Shown piece after piece: positions 1-11,948 of a stretch of 64,000 nucleotides of DNA. Position 1 is the stretch's first letter, and each line of letters begins with the position of its first letter. The DNA is from Betaproteobacteria bacterium Ga0077523. Lineage in GTDB: Bacteria > Pseudomonadota > Gammaproteobacteria > Burkholderiales > Ga0077523. The notes beneath the pieces are model-generated. The model saw nothing but the letters and a program-made list of their open reading frames with translations, did no database searches and was not told the origin of the DNA. The DNA is taken from the NCBI GenBank assembly GCA_001464695.1, contig LNDQ01000150.1:1-64000 (forward strand). The letters run 5' to 3'. A program made the position numbers and the translations under genes.

Positions 1-75
1 TCCCCCGGCCAAGCCGGGGGAGGGGACGTACACTCCTTCCCCCACCTTCGGTGGGGGAAGGTTGGGATGGGGGCA
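1..75. repeat. Two GC-rich hairpins of repeat family A, downstream of dnaJ
   Basis: Two perfect palindromes lie just after the dnaJ stop. Positions 1-9 pair with 13-21 (loop 10-12). Positions 35-46 pair with 50-61 (12-bp stem, 3-nt loop). A tail reading GGTTGGGATGGGGGCA follows. Near-identical units recur after htpG (51278-51304 and the tail near 51434-51459), and CCCCCATCCC begins again at the window end. No T-run follows in either direction, so a rho-independent terminator is not clear; it may still block or stabilise the dnaJ 3' end. Confidence 0.7.
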
Positions 76-106
76 ATTCACTTGGCATTGCTTCCCTTCC
101 TCGCCC

Positions 107-1243
107 CTACTCCGCGAAGAACTCCTTCACCTTGTCCAGCCACGACTTCGCGCGTGGATTGTGCCGTGACCCGTCGCGGACGTTGATCGCCTCCAGCTCC
201 TCCAGCAGCTCCTTCTGACGCGCCGTCAGGCTGACCGGCGTTTCCACGACAACGTGGCACATCAGGTCGCCGTGCACGTTGGAACGGACGCCCTTGATGC
301 CCTTGCCGCGCAGGCGGAACACCTTGCCGCTCTGGGTCTCGGCCGGGATCTTGATCTTCGCCGCCCCGTCGAGCGTCGGGATCTCGATCTCGCCGCCGAG
401 CGCGGCGGTGGTGAAACTGATCGGCATCTCGCAATGCAGGTCGTTGTGGTCGCGCTGGAACACGGCGTGTTCGCGGATGTGGATGACCACGTACAGGTCG
501 CCGCTCGGCCCGCCGTTGACGCCGGCTTCGCCTTCGCCGGCCAGGCGGATGCGATCGCCTTCGTCCACGCCGGCGGGGATCTTCACCGACAGCGTCTTCT
601 GACGCTTGATTCGGCCCACGCCTGAGCAGGTGCCGCAAGGGGTCTCGACCACCTTGCCGCTGCCGTGGCATTTCGGGCAGGTCTGCTGGATCGAGAAGAA
701 GCCCTGTTGCATGCGCACCTGGCCCTGGCCATTGCAGGTGGGGCAGGTCTTGGGTTGGGTGCCGGGTTTCGCGCCGCTGCCGTGGCAGGTCTCGCATTCC
801 TCCATGGTGGGAATGCGAATGCGCGTCTCGGTGCCGCGTGCAGCCTCTTCGAGCGAGATCTCGAGGTTGTAGCGCAGGTCCGCGCCGCGATAGACGTTCG
901 ATCCGCGCCGACCACCGCCGGCTGCACCGCCGAAGATCTCGCCGAAGATGTCGCCGAAGGCATCGGCGAAGCTGCCGAAACCCTGGGCGCCGGCACCCGC
1001 ACCGGCCGCGGCCGACGGATCGACGCCGGCATGGCCGTACGCGTCGTAGGCGGCACGCTTCTGCGCGTCGGAAAGGACTTCGTAGGCTTCCTTCGCCTCC
1101 TTGAACTTCTCTTCGGAGTCCTTGCTGTCCGGATTGCGGTCCGGGTGGTACTTCATCGCGAGCTTGCGGTACGCCTTCTTGATCTCGTCGTCGGCGGCGT
1201 CCCGGTTCACGCCGAGCGTTTCGTAGTAGTCGCGTTTTGCCAT
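107..1243 (-). CDS. dnaJ: Chaperone protein DnaJ (Hsp40)
   Basis: Cytoplasmic co-chaperone that delivers unfolded clients to DnaK and stimulates its ATPase. At 378 aa it is full length. The J domain occupies about residues 1-70 with the HPD motif at 33-35. A Gly/Phe/Ala-rich linker follows (about 75-115). Four CxxCxGxG zinc repeats follow, with cysteine pairs at 150/153, 167/170, 189/192 and 203/206. The C-terminal client-binding domains come last. It lies after dnaK on the same strand, separated by about 150 bp filled with an inverted repeat, so it is probably expressed from the dnaK promoter with the intervening hairpin modulating its level. Confidence 0.98.
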   Translation of the reverse strand: MAKRDYYETLGVNRDAADDEIKKAYRKLAMKYHPDRNPDSKDSEEKFKEAKEAYEVLSDAQKRAAYDAYGHAGVDPSAAAGAGAGAQGFGSFADAFGDIFGEIFGGAAGGGRRGSNVYRGADLRYNLEISLEEAARGTETRIRIPTMEECETCHGSGAKPGTQPKTCPTCNGQGQVRMQQGFFSIQQTCPKCHGSGKVVETPCGTCSGVGRIKRQKTLSVKIPAGVDEGDRIRLAGEGEAGVNGGPSGDLYVVIHIREHAVFQRDHNDLHCEMPISFTTAALGGEIEIPTLDGAAKIKIPAETQSGKVFRLRGKGIKGVRSNVHGDLMCHVVVETPVSLTARQKELLEELEAINVRDGSRHNPRAKSWLDKVKEFFAE

Positions 1244-1251
1244 TTTTTTGG

Positions 1252-1386
1252 GTGAGGCGTAAGGGGTGAGGCGTGAAGCGTTAGCGGTGCGGCGTCAGGG
1301 GTGAGGCGCGAGGCGTTGAGGTCCTCTTCAAACGCCAGAAGGGTGAGGCGCTCTGCACGCCTCACCCCTCACGCCTTACGCCTCAC
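1252..1386. repeat. Imperfect inverted repeat of family B between dnaK and dnaJ
   Basis: The left arm (1252-1275) and right arm (1356-1386) are built from the same short words, GTGAGGCGT and AAGGGGTGAGG, in opposite orientation, with extra copies near 1300-1320 and 1341-1350. The arms pair except for a short insertion. The same words recur in the ftsH-folP gap (about 19318-19466). In an RNA running from dnaK to dnaJ this would form a large stem between the two reading frames. Confidence 0.7.
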
Positions 1387-1393
1387 GAAAAGA

Positions 1394-3328
<1,935 letters not shown>

Positions 3329-3373
3329 GATTCTGATTCCTTTGAAGTTAAGCGGTGAATTCCGATGTCGGCT

Positions 3374-3402
3374 AGATGGGGACGCGGTGGCGGGCGTTCA
3401 AG
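3374..3402 (-). promoter_or_regulatory. Sigma-32 (RpoH) type promoter for dnaK
   Basis: Read on the minus strand: -35 CTTGAAC (3402-3396), 14-bp spacer, -10 CCCCATCT (3381-3374). The heat-shock consensus is CTTGAAA - about 13-14 bp - CCCCATnT, so only one position differs in the -35 and none in the -10. The -10 ends 45 bp before the dnaK ATG. The -35 overlaps the 3' end of grpE. Confidence 0.8.
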
Positions 3403-3943
3403 ATTCGCCGGCCTTCGCGACCGAGACCAAAGCGGGCCGCAGCACGCGGTCGTGCAGCAGGTAGCCCTTCTGGAATACCTGGACGACGGTGTTGGGCGGC
3501 GCGTCGGAGGGCACCGTGGTCATGGCCTGGTGGCGGTGGGGATCGAACTTCTCGCCGACCGGGTTCACCTCGCGCACGGCAAACCGCTCGAAGACGGCGG
3601 TGAGCTGCCGCAGGGTCAGTTCGACGCCGGTCTTCACGGCTTCCGGCATTTCGCTGGCGGCGGACAGCGCCGCCTCGAGGCTGTCGCGCACGGCGATCAG
3701 CTCGCCGGCGAAGCTCTCGATCGCGAATTTGTGCGCCTTGGCAATGTCGTCCTGGGCACGCTTGCGGATATTGTCGGCATCGGCCTTGGCGCGCAGCCAG
3801 GCGTCATAGTGCTCGGCCGCTTGCAGTTCGACTTTGCGCAAGCTCTCCTCGAGGCTCGGCATCACGTCGGGAGCGGCGCTCGGGGTTGTCGGGGCGGCCG
3901 CTTCGGTTTCGGGGGTGGCGGCGGTATCTTGCTGTTCCGGCAT
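3398..3943 (-). CDS. grpE: Nucleotide exchange factor GrpE
   Basis: Homodimeric exchange factor that releases ADP from DnaK. At 181 aa it has the usual length. The N-terminus is low-complexity and acidic (about residues 1-35). A long helical segment follows, and the C-terminal beta domain contains [15 protein letters not shown], a GrpE hallmark. It opens the grpE-dnaK-dnaJ cluster on the minus strand, 100 bp after hemH. A sigma-32-like promoter lies directly in front of it (3990-4016). Confidence 0.98.
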   Translation of the reverse strand: MPEQQDTAATPETEAAAPTTPSAAPDVMPSLEESLRKVELQAAEHYDAWLRAKADADNIRKRAQDDIAKAHKFAIESFAGELIAVRDSLEAALSAASEMPEAVKTGVELTLRQLTAVFERFAVREVNPVGEKFDPHRHQAMTTVPSDAPPNTVVQVFQKGYLLHDRVLRPALVSVAKAGES

Positions 3944-3989
3944 CGGATTTTCCTAGGAAGCGCTGGCTGTGGTTGCAGACTCCGCCGCA

Positions 3990-4016
3990 CTTGGGGATGC
4001 CGGTGGCGATTTCAAG
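3990..4016 (-). promoter_or_regulatory. Sigma-32 (RpoH) type promoter for grpE
   Basis: On the minus strand, -35 CTTGAAA (4016-4010, exact consensus), 13-bp spacer, -10 CCCCAAG (3996-3990). It sits in the hemH-grpE gap, 46 bp before the grpE ATG. No CIRCE operator (TTAGCACTC inverted repeat) is visible here although hrcA lies just upstream. Confidence 0.8.
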
Positions 4017-4043
4017 GCGCGCCGGGCAAAAATCCTTTCGCGT

Positions 4044-5147
4044 TCATTCCTTTGCCCCGAGGGCGACGGCCCGCTGACGGGTCGCTTCGGCCGCCTGGGC
4101 AGCCGCGCCCGCATCCCATTCGTTGGCTGCCCAGCCGTGGAGGTTCTCCGCCGCAATGTGGCACAGCGCCTTGATCCAGTCGTCGCGCTCGTTGAGGCAA
4201 GGGATGTAGCTGAACTCCTTGCCGCCGGCACCGAGGAAGGCCGCCTTGTTCTCGATGGCGATCTCCTCCAGCGTCTCGAGGCAATCGGCCACGAAGCCGG
4301 GGCACATGACGTCCACGCGCTTGACCCCATCGCCGGCGAGCGCTTCCAGGGTCTGCTGGGTGTAGGGCTTCAACCACTCGGCGCGCCCGAAGCGCGACTG
4401 GAAGGTGACCAGCCACCGGTCCTTCGGCAGGCCGAGCGCTTCGGCGACGAGGCGGCCGGTCTTGTGGCATTCGCAGTGGTAGGGATCGCCCTGCTCGAGA
4501 TGAAATTGCGGCACGCCGTGAAAACTCATCACCAGCTTGTCGCCGCGGCCGTTGGTCATCCAGTGGTCCTTGATGCTCTGGGCGAGCGCGGCGATGTAGC
4601 GCGGGTGGTCGTGGAAACTGCGCACGACGCGCAGTGCCGGCACATTGCGCATGCGGCGCACGGCGTCGAACACCGCGTCGAACGCGCTGCCGGTCGAACT
4701 GGCGGCGGCCTGCGGATAGAGCGGCAGCACCAGGATGCGGTCCGCACCCTGTTCGCGCAGCCGGGTCATCACGCTCTGCACCGACGGGTTGCCGTAGCGC
4801 ATGGCGTAGTCCACCACCAGCGGCGATTTCACCAGGCTGCGCAGATAGCCCGAGACCAGCTTGGCCTGGGCAGCGGTGTGCACCGCGAGCGGCGAGCCGT
4901 CCCTGGTCCAGATGGCGCGGTACTTCTCGGCCGACTGCTTCGGGCGCGTGTTGAGGATGAAGACGTTGAGGATCAGCCACCAGAGCGGCCGCGGAATCTC
5001 CACCACCCGCGGATCCCACAGGAACTCGCGCAGGTAGCGCTTCAGGGCCGGAGGTTCGGGTGCGTCCGGTGTCCCGAGGTTGACCAGCAGGATCGCGGTC
5101 TTCGCGATCGTCGAGTGCTTGAAAGCCGGCGCAGGATCGAAAACCAA
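4044..5147 (-). CDS. hemH: Ferrochelatase (protoheme ferro-lyase)
   Basis: Inserts ferrous iron into protoporphyrin IX, the last step of heme b synthesis, at the inner membrane surface. At 367 aa it is full length. The [11 protein letters not shown] motif near residue 20 and the catalytic-histidine segment [10 protein letters not shown] are present, with a further conserved block at [14 protein letters not shown]. The start is a TTG at 5147, chosen because the N-terminal pattern ([11 protein letters not shown]) fits the family; an in-frame ATG that would keep the whole domain is absent. It begins 3 nt after the hrcA stop, so the two are probably co-transcribed. Confidence 0.95.
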   Translation of the reverse strand: MVFDPAPAFKHSTIAKTAILLVNLGTPDAPEPPALKRYLREFLWDPRVVEIPRPLWWLILNVFILNTRPKQSAEKYRAIWTRDGSPLAVHTAAQAKLVSGYLRSLVKSPLVVDYAMRYGNPSVQSVMTRLREQGADRILVLPLYPQAAASSTGSAFDAVFDAVRRMRNVPALRVVRSFHDHPRYIAALAQSIKDHWMTNGRGDKLVMSFHGVPQFHLEQGDPYHCECHKTGRLVAEALGLPKDRWLVTFQSRFGRAEWLKPYTQQTLEALAGDGVKRVDVMCPGFVADCLETLEEIAIENKAAFLGAGGKEFSYIPCLNERDDWIKALCHIAAENLHGWAANEWDAGAAAQAAEATRQRAVALGAKE

Positions 5148-5150
5148 GCC

Positions 5151-6185
5151 CTAGCGGCCCGCAGGTTCGTAGTGCGACAACGCGCTCGAGAGCAATTTGG
5201 CCGTGATGTCCACGATGGGGATCACACGCTCGTAGGCCATGCGTGTCGGACCGATCACCCCGACCGTGCCCACCACCTGCCCGTCGACTTCGTAAGGCGC
5301 CGTGACCACGCTGCACTCGTCGAGCGGCACCAGGCCGGACTCGCCGCCGATGAAGATGCGCACACCCTCCGCGCGGCTGGACAGTTCGAGCAGCTGGAGA
5401 AAGCCGGTGCGTTGGTCGAACAGCGCGAAGAGGCGCCGCAGCTTCTCCATGTTCGACGAGAGGTCGTCCACGTTGAGCAGGTTGTGCTCGCCCGAGATGA
5501 CCACCTGTTCGTTCCGCTGCGCCACCGCCTCCGAGCCCACTTCGACGGCCTTCGACATCAGGGAGAGCATGTCCTGGCGCAACTGGCGCAACTCGTCGTG
5601 CAGGCGCAGGCGGATCTCGTCGAAATCGAGGCCCGCGTAGTGCTGATTGAGGAAGTTGCCGGCCTCGGTCAGCTCGCTGGCCGTGTACGGATGCTCGGTC
5701 GTCAGGATGCGGTTCTGCACGTCGCCGTCGGGGGTGACGATAATGAGCAGGATGCGGTTGTCCGACAGGTTGAGGAATTCGATGTGGCGGAATGCCGGAT
5801 TGCGCCGCCGCGGCGTCATCACCACGCCGGCGAAGCTGGTGAGTTCCGACAGCAGTTGCGAGGCCGAGGTGACCAGGCGCTGCGTGTTGTCCGCCTGCAG
5901 CTGCCCCTCGAGCTGGCTGATCTCGATCTGGGCGAGCGGCTTGACCGTGAGCAGGCTGTCGACGAACAGGCGGTAGCCCCGCGGCGTGGGAATGCGGCCG
6001 GCCGAGGTGTGCGGGCTCGCGATGTACCCCATCTCTTCGAGGTCCGCCATGATGTTGCGGATGCTGGCCGGCGAGAGGTCGAGCCCGGAGAACTTGGCGA
6101 GCGAGCGCGAGCCCACGGGCTGGCCTTCGACGATGTAGCGCTCGACGAGAGTCTTGAGGAGGATGCGGGCGCGCTGGTTGAGCAT
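5151..6185 (-). CDS. hrcA: Heat-inducible transcription repressor HrcA
   Basis: Winged-helix repressor that binds CIRCE operators and is kept folded by GroEL. At 344 aa it is full length, with an N-terminal HTH ([16 protein letters not shown]) followed by the [14 protein letters not shown] motif typical of the family and a C-terminal GAF-like region. It is divergent from nadK with a 109-bp gap. No CIRCE element was seen upstream of grpE, dnaK, dnaJ or hrcA itself, so its operator is presumably elsewhere, for example at groESL outside the window (inference). Confidence 0.96.
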   Translation of the reverse strand: MLNQRARILLKTLVERYIVEGQPVGSRSLAKFSGLDLSPASIRNIMADLEEMGYIASPHTSAGRIPTPRGYRLFVDSLLTVKPLAQIEISQLEGQLQADNTQRLVTSASQLLSELTSFAGVVMTPRRRNPAFRHIEFLNLSDNRILLIIVTPDGDVQNRILTTEHPYTASELTEAGNFLNQHYAGLDFDEIRLRLHDELRQLRQDMLSLMSKAVEVGSEAVAQRNEQVVISGEHNLLNVDDLSSNMEKLRRLFALFDQRTGFLQLLELSSRAEGVRIFIGGESGLVPLDECSVVTAPYEVDGQVVGTVGVIGPTRMAYERVIPIVDITAKLLSSALSHYEPAGR

Positions 6186-6278
6186 GGCAGAACGATTCTA
6201 TACGGGTTGTCCCGGGCCGGGGCAACCGGCCTGCCATCCCTGCCCGCGTCGATGGCGAGCGGCCACGCGAGGCAAATG

Positions 6279-6295
6279 TGCTCTAATTCGGCGCA
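6279..6295 (+). promoter_or_regulatory. Extended -10 promoter placing the start of transcription at the nadK ATG
   Basis: TGC-TCTAAT (-10 hexamer 6282-6287) lies 7 bp before the nadK ATG, and no Shine-Dalgarno sequence is visible between them. A start about 7 bp after the -10 falls on or next to the A of the ATG, which suggests a leaderless mRNA. No convincing -35 is seen. Confidence 0.4.
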
Positions 6296-7173
6296 TGAAA
6301 ACCGGGTTCCGCCACATCGCCCTCATCGGCAAACACCGCAGCCCGGAGATCGCGCAGCCCCTGATCGAGCTCGCGGAATTCCTCGAGCGCCGCGGTATCG
6401 AAGTCTCGATCGATCCCATGACCGCCGAGCACGTGACCGATCATCGTCGCGACGTGCTGACCCTGGAGGAGATCGGCAAGCGCGCCGATCTCGCCATCGT
6501 CATCGGCGGGGACGGCACCATGCTCAACATCGCCCGCACCCTGGCGCCCTTCGACGTGCCGCTCGCCGGCGTCAACGTCGGCCGCCTCGGTTTCCTGACC
6601 GACGTGTCGATCGACACCATGTTCGACACCGTGGGCTCCATGCTCGACGGGCAATACATGGTGGAGCCGCGCATGCTGGTCACGGCAGCGATCCTGCGCG
6701 GCGACCAGCGCATCGTCGACATGAACGCCTTCAACGAAGTGGCGATCAACAAGGGCCCGGACGGCAGCCTGATCGAGCTCGAGGTACGCATCGACCGCCA
6801 GTTCGTCTACAACCTGCGTGCCGACGGCCTGATCGTCGCCTCGCCCACCGGTTCCACGGCCTACGCGCTGTCCGCCGGCGGCCCGATCCTGCATCCGTCG
6901 CTGTCGGTGCTGGCGCTGGTGCCGGTCTGCCCGCATACCCTGTCGAACCGGCCGATCGTCATCTCCGGCAACTCGACGCTGGAAATCCTGGTCCTGAGCG
7001 CGGAAGACGCCGGTGCGCACTTCGACAGCCACTCCCATCACCAGCTCCACGAAGGTGACCGCCTCGAAGTGAAGCGCTGTCCGAACCTGATCCGGGTGCT
7101 GCATCCCCTGAACCACGACTACTACCACATGCTGCGCGAGAAGCTCGGCTGGAGCGAGTCGCCGGGGCAGTGA
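6295..7173 (+). CDS. nadK: NAD kinase
   Basis: Phosphorylates NAD to NADP with ATP in the cytoplasm. It has 292 aa from the ATG at 6295. An earlier in-frame start at 6154 would overlap hrcA and add residues foreign to the family. Motifs: GGDGT at 71-75, the NVGRLGFLTD block and SPTGSTAYALSAGGP, which binds the second substrate. It is divergent from hrcA and 22 bp upstream of recN, so nadK-recN is a probable operon. Confidence 0.97.
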   Translation: MKTGFRHIALIGKHRSPEIAQPLIELAEFLERRGIEVSIDPMTAEHVTDHRRDVLTLEEIGKRADLAIVIGGDGTMLNIARTLAPFDVPLAGVNVGRLGFLTDVSIDTMFDTVGSMLDGQYMVEPRMLVTAAILRGDQRIVDMNAFNEVAINKGPDGSLIELEVRIDRQFVYNLRADGLIVASPTGSTAYALSAGGPILHPSLSVLALVPVCPHTLSNRPIVISGNSTLEILVLSAEDAGAHFDSHSHHQLHEGDRLEVKRCPNLIRVLHPLNHDYYHMLREKLGWSESPGQ

Positions 7174-7195
7174 CCGAGGCGGTACCGAAGACCCG

Positions 7196-8860
7196 ATGCT
7201 GCTCGCCCTGTCGCTCCAGGATTTCGTCATCGCCGACCGCGTGCGGCTCGAGTTTGCGCGCGGCTTCTCCGTGCTGACGGGCGAGACCGGCGCGGGCAAG
7301 TCGATGCTGGTGGACGCCCTGACCCTCGTGCTCGGCGGTCGCGCCGACAGCGCGGTCGTTCGGACCGGGCGCGAGCGCGCCGAAGTGAGCGCGGAGTTCG
7401 ATGCATCGAACCTCGCCTCGTTGCTGACATGGCTCGCCGACAACGACCTCGCCGGCGAAGGCGGCGAGTGCATCCTGCGCCGCGTGGTCGACGCGGGTGG
7501 GCGCTCGCGGGCGTACATCAACGGCCGGCCGTGCACCGCGGGCCAGCTGCGGGAGGCGGGCGAGCACCTCGTCGACATCCATGGCCAGCACGAATACCAG
7601 TCGCTCGTGCGCGCTGCCAGCCAGCGCCGACTGCTGGACGGCTATGCCGGTGCGACCGAGGCGGCGGCCGAACTGGAGCGCTTGCACCGGCGCTGGCGCG
7701 AGCTCGCCGACGCACGGGCCCGAGCGCTGGAGAACGTGCAGGCGCTGGCCGACGAGCGCGAACGTCTCGACTGGCAGGTACGCGAACTGAAGCAACTGGG
7801 AATCACCGAAGCGGAGTGGGACGAACTGCAGACCGATCATGGCCGGCTCGCTCATGCCGCGACTCTCATCGAAGGGGTGGAGGCGAGTCTCGACGCCTTG
7901 TCGGAAGGCGAGGGCGCCTGCCTCGCAACGGTGCATGGCGTCGTCTCACGACTGCAGCAGCTTGCTGCCCACGATCCGGCACTCAAGGAAGTGCTGGACG
8001 TGCTGGAGCCCGCGGCAATCCAGCTGAAGGAAGCCGGCTATGCGTTGCGCCACTACCGCCAGCGGCTCGACCTCGATCCGGATCGACTGCGTGAAGTCGA
8101 GGCGCGGCTCGAGGCCGTGGTCGGCATGGCGCGCAAGTACCGCGTAGGTCCGCGCGACCTGCCGGAAAAGCAGCAGGAACTCACGGCGCGGCTGGAACGG
8201 ATCGCCGAAGGGTTGGATGCGGAAGCGCTGGCGCGCGAGGAGGCGGCCGCGCGCGACGCCTGTGTCGCGCAGGGACGCAAGCTCACCAAGGTGAGAACGA
8301 AGGCTGCCGCAGACCTCGCGGGCCAGGTCACGGCGGCCATGCAGCAGCTCGCCATGGCCGGCGGCCGCTTCGAGGTGGCGCTGACGCCCCTCGACGAACC
8401 GTCTGCCGGCGGCCTGGAGCAGATCGAGTTTCTCGTGACCGCCCATGCCGGCGGGACGCCGCGACCGATCGCGAAGGTCGCCTCCGGTGGGGAGCTGTCA
8501 CGGTTGTCCCTGGCATTGCAGACCGTCGCGAGTCGCGTCGCCGACGTGCCCACGTTGGTGTTCGACGAAGTCGACGCCGGTATCGGCGGCGGCGTGGCCG
8601 AGATCGTCGGCCGCATGTTGCAGGCGCTGGGCCGCACCCGCCAGGTGTTGTGCATCACCCATCTGCCGCAGGTGGCCGCGGCCGCCGACAATCAATGGCG
8701 CGTGGCGAAGCGCGCCGTGAAAGGTGAAACGTTGTCGAGCGTCGATCCGCTCGAGGGCAACGCGCGCGTGGACGAGATCGCGCGCATGCTGGGCGGGGTC
8801 AAGATCACCGACACGACCCGGCGCCACGCCGAGGAGATGCTCGGCGCGAATGCGCGCTGA
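7196..8860 (+). CDS. recN: DNA repair protein RecN (SMC-like ATPase)
   Basis: SMC-family protein that acts at double-strand breaks. At 554 aa it has the usual length. The Walker A motif GETGAGKS is at 29-36. A central coiled-coil rich in Glu, Arg and Ala follows. The ABC signature region (ASGGELSRLSLAL) and Walker B (LVFDEVDAGIGGG) lie in the C-terminal third, followed by the TRQVLCITHLPQVAA switch segment. It ends 20 bp from the convergent fur gene. Confidence 0.97.
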   Translation: MLLALSLQDFVIADRVRLEFARGFSVLTGETGAGKSMLVDALTLVLGGRADSAVVRTGRERAEVSAEFDASNLASLLTWLADNDLAGEGGECILRRVVDAGGRSRAYINGRPCTAGQLREAGEHLVDIHGQHEYQSLVRAASQRRLLDGYAGATEAAAELERLHRRWRELADARARALENVQALADERERLDWQVRELKQLGITEAEWDELQTDHGRLAHAATLIEGVEASLDALSEGEGACLATVHGVVSRLQQLAAHDPALKEVLDVLEPAAIQLKEAGYALRHYRQRLDLDPDRLREVEARLEAVVGMARKYRVGPRDLPEKQQELTARLERIAEGLDAEALAREEAAARDACVAQGRKLTKVRTKAAADLAGQVTAAMQQLAMAGGRFEVALTPLDEPSAGGLEQIEFLVTAHAGGTPRPIAKVASGGELSRLSLALQTVASRVADVPTLVFDEVDAGIGGGVAEIVGRMLQALGRTRQVLCITHLPQVAAAADNQWRVAKRAVKGETLSSVDPLEGNARVDEIARMLGGVKITDTTRRHAEEMLGANAR

Positions 8861-8880
8861 AGCGCCCGTAGCCTGTCGGC

Positions 8881-9312
8881 CTATTTGCGGTTCGGACAGT
8901 CCTGTCGCTGGCAGTGGACGTAGAGCTGCAGCGAGTGTTCGTGGATCGCGAAACCGCGCTCCTTGGCCACCTCGGTCTGGCGTTTCTCGATCTGCTCGTC
9001 GAAGAACTCCTCGACCTGCCCACACTGCAGGCACACGAAGTGGTCGTGATGCCCGCCTTCGTTCAGTTCGAACACCGCCTTGCCGCTCTCGAAGTGATGG
9101 CGGATCAGCAGGCCGGCCTGCTCGAACTGCGTCAGTACGCGATAGATCGTCGCGAGCCCGATGTCCATGCCTTCGGCGATGAGGAGTTTGTAGACGTCCT
9201 CGGCCGTGAGGTGCCGCTCCGAGCTGTGCTCGAACAGATTGAGAATCTTGAGCCGGGGCAGCGTTGCCTTGAGGCCGATGGTCTTGAGATCGCTGGGCGT
9301 TCGGGTAGGCAT
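8881..9312 (-). CDS. fur: Ferric uptake regulator Fur
   Basis: Iron- and zinc-binding dimeric repressor, 143 aa. The N-terminal winged helix contains the recognition helix segment [18 protein letters not shown]. The [16 protein letters not shown] metal-binding block and a C-terminal CxxxxC pair (CQRQDC) are present. It is divergent from bamE with a 60-bp gap, a conserved proteobacterial arrangement, and convergent with recN. Confidence 0.98.
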   Translation of the reverse strand: MPTRTPSDLKTIGLKATLPRLKILNLFEHSSERHLTAEDVYKLLIAEGMDIGLATIYRVLTQFEQAGLLIRHHFESGKAVFELNEGGHHDHFVCLQCGQVEEFFDEQIEKRQTEVAKERGFAIHEHSLQLYVHCQRQDCPNRK

Positions 9313-9329
9313 GGACGGGTCACCGGGGG

Positions 9330-9346
9330 TACTCGTCGAGTATCAT
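9330..9346. promoter_or_regulatory. Small palindrome and -10-like box in the fur/bamE divergent promoter
   Basis: TACTCGTCGAGTA (9330-9342) is a perfect 5-bp inverted repeat around GTC. It touches a -10-like TATCAT (9341-9346) that points toward bamE. It could be an operator for either gene. It does not resemble a Fur box. Confidence 0.35.
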
Positions 9347-9372
9347 AGAACCTTTCCAACCGTCCGAGAACG

Positions 9373-10588
<1,216 letters not shown>

Positions 10589-10599
10589 CGGACCTGCGG

Positions 10600-10629
10600 T
10601 TGAAGCCGACCCCCCTCCCGGGGTAGAAT
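10600..10629 (+). promoter_or_regulatory. Sigma-70 type promoter for carAB
   Basis: -35 TTGAAG (10600-10605), 18-bp spacer, -10 TAGAAT (10624-10629). Transcription from here would leave a leader of about 175 nt before the carA GTG, opening with the long hairpin at 10643-10679. Confidence 0.6.
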
Positions 10630-10642
10630 CCCGGCGCTAAAA

Positions 10643-10679
10643 CCAAGCGGGAGTGGCGCGCGAGCGCCCTCCCGCTTGG
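10643..10679 (+). other. Strong hairpin at the start of the carA leader
   Basis: CCAAGCGGGAG (10643-10653) pairs exactly with CTCCCGCTTGG (10669-10679). Inside it, GGCGC (10655-10659) pairs with GCGCC (10664-10668) around a GCGA tetraloop, with a single bulged T at 10654. The total is 16 base pairs. No T-run follows, so it is not a simple terminator. Its place just after the predicted start suggests mRNA stabilisation or pyrimidine/arginine-linked control (inference). The remaining leader (10680-10812) holds no obvious gene. Confidence 0.6.
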
Positions 10680-10812
10680 CGCATGTCAGGCCACCCGCCA
10701 GTCGTCCCGAGCCAAGACCTTCCGAGTCGAAACCGGACCGCCACGCGGGTGAGCCGCAACGTCTTGAGGCTCCGCCCGAGCCCCCGTTTCGCCCTTCTGG
10801 AGTCCAAGCCCC

Positions 10813-11943
10813 GTGCCCGACCGTCCGCCCGCCCTTCTCGCGCTCGCCGACGGGACGGTTTTCCGGGGGCAGTCGATCGGTGCCGCAGGCGTCACCGTGG
10901 GCGAGGTGGTGTTCAACACCGCCATGACCGGCTATCAGGAGATCCTGACCGATCCGTCCTACCAGAGGCAGATCGTGACTCTCACCTATCCCCACATCGG
11001 CAACACGGGCACCAATGCCGAGGACGTGGAGGCAGCGCACGTTCATGCGGCCGGACTGGTGGTGCGTGACGTACCGCTGCAGCCGTCCAACTGGCGCATG
11101 TCGCTCGACCTGTCGGGCTACCTGCGCGGCGAAGGCGTGCCCGCCATCGCCGGCATCGATACGCGCAAGCTGACGCGGATCCTGCGCGAGAAGGGCGCCC
11201 AGAGCGGCTGCCTGATGGCCGGTACGGTGGACGAGCAACAAGCGATCGCCGAAGCGCGCAGGTTTCCGGGTCTGGCCGGCATGGACCTCGCCAAGGTGGT
11301 CTCGTGCGAGCAGCCCTACGAGTGGAACGAAACCGAGTGGGCGCTCGGCACCGGTTATGGCACCCAGCGCGCCGCCAGGCACCACGTGGTGGCCTTCGAC
11401 TACGGCGTGAAGCGCAACATCCTGCGCATGCTGGCGGCGCGCGGCTGCCGTATCACCGTCGTGCCCGCACAGACGACCGCGCAGGAGGCGCTGGCCCTGC
11501 AACCGGACGGCATCTTCCTGTCGAACGGTCCGGGCGATCCCGAGCCGTGCGACTACGCGATCCGAACGATCCGCGAATTGATGAGCCGGTCGCTGCCGAC
11601 CTTCGGCATCTGTCTCGGACACCAGTTGATGGGGCTCGCGAGCGGCGGCAAGACGCTCAAGATGAAGTTCGGCCACCACGGCGCCAACCATCCGGTGAAG
11701 GACCTCGATTCCGGACGCGTGGTGATCACCAGCCAGAACCACGGTTTTGCCGTGGACCCCGCGTCGCTGCCGCCGACGGCGCGCGTGACCCACGTCTCGC
11801 TGTTCGACGGATCGCTGCAGGGCTTCGCGCGCACCGACGTGCCGGCGTTCTGCTTCCAGGGACACCCGGAAGCGAGCCCGGGTCCGCACGACATCGGCTA
11901 CCTGTTCGACCGATTCGTCACCATGCTGCAGAAGCACCGGTAA
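10813..11943 (+). CDS. carA: Carbamoyl-phosphate synthase small (glutaminase) subunit
   Basis: Hydrolyses glutamine and passes ammonia to CarB for carbamoyl phosphate, the precursor of arginine and pyrimidines. It has 376 aa from a GTG start. The C-terminal class I amidotransferase domain has the nucleophile Cys267 within [11 protein letters not shown], and the His/Glu pair in GHPEASPGP. carB follows after 5 bp. A long structured leader precedes it. Confidence 0.97.
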   Translation: MPDRPPALLALADGTVFRGQSIGAAGVTVGEVVFNTAMTGYQEILTDPSYQRQIVTLTYPHIGNTGTNAEDVEAAHVHAAGLVVRDVPLQPSNWRMSLDLSGYLRGEGVPAIAGIDTRKLTRILREKGAQSGCLMAGTVDEQQAIAEARRFPGLAGMDLAKVVSCEQPYEWNETEWALGTGYGTQRAARHHVVAFDYGVKRNILRMLAARGCRITVVPAQTTAQEALALQPDGIFLSNGPGDPEPCDYAIRTIRELMSRSLPTFGICLGHQLMGLASGGKTLKMKFGHHGANHPVKDLDSGRVVITSQNHGFAVDPASLPPTARVTHVSLFDGSLQGFARTDVPAFCFQGHPEASPGPHDIGYLFDRFVTMLQKHR

Positions 11944-11948
11944 CCGTC

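Noticed and set aside
3944..4043. CIRCE operator upstream of grpE
   Set aside because: No TTAGCACTC/GAGTGCTAA inverted repeat; only the sigma-32-like boxes are seen.
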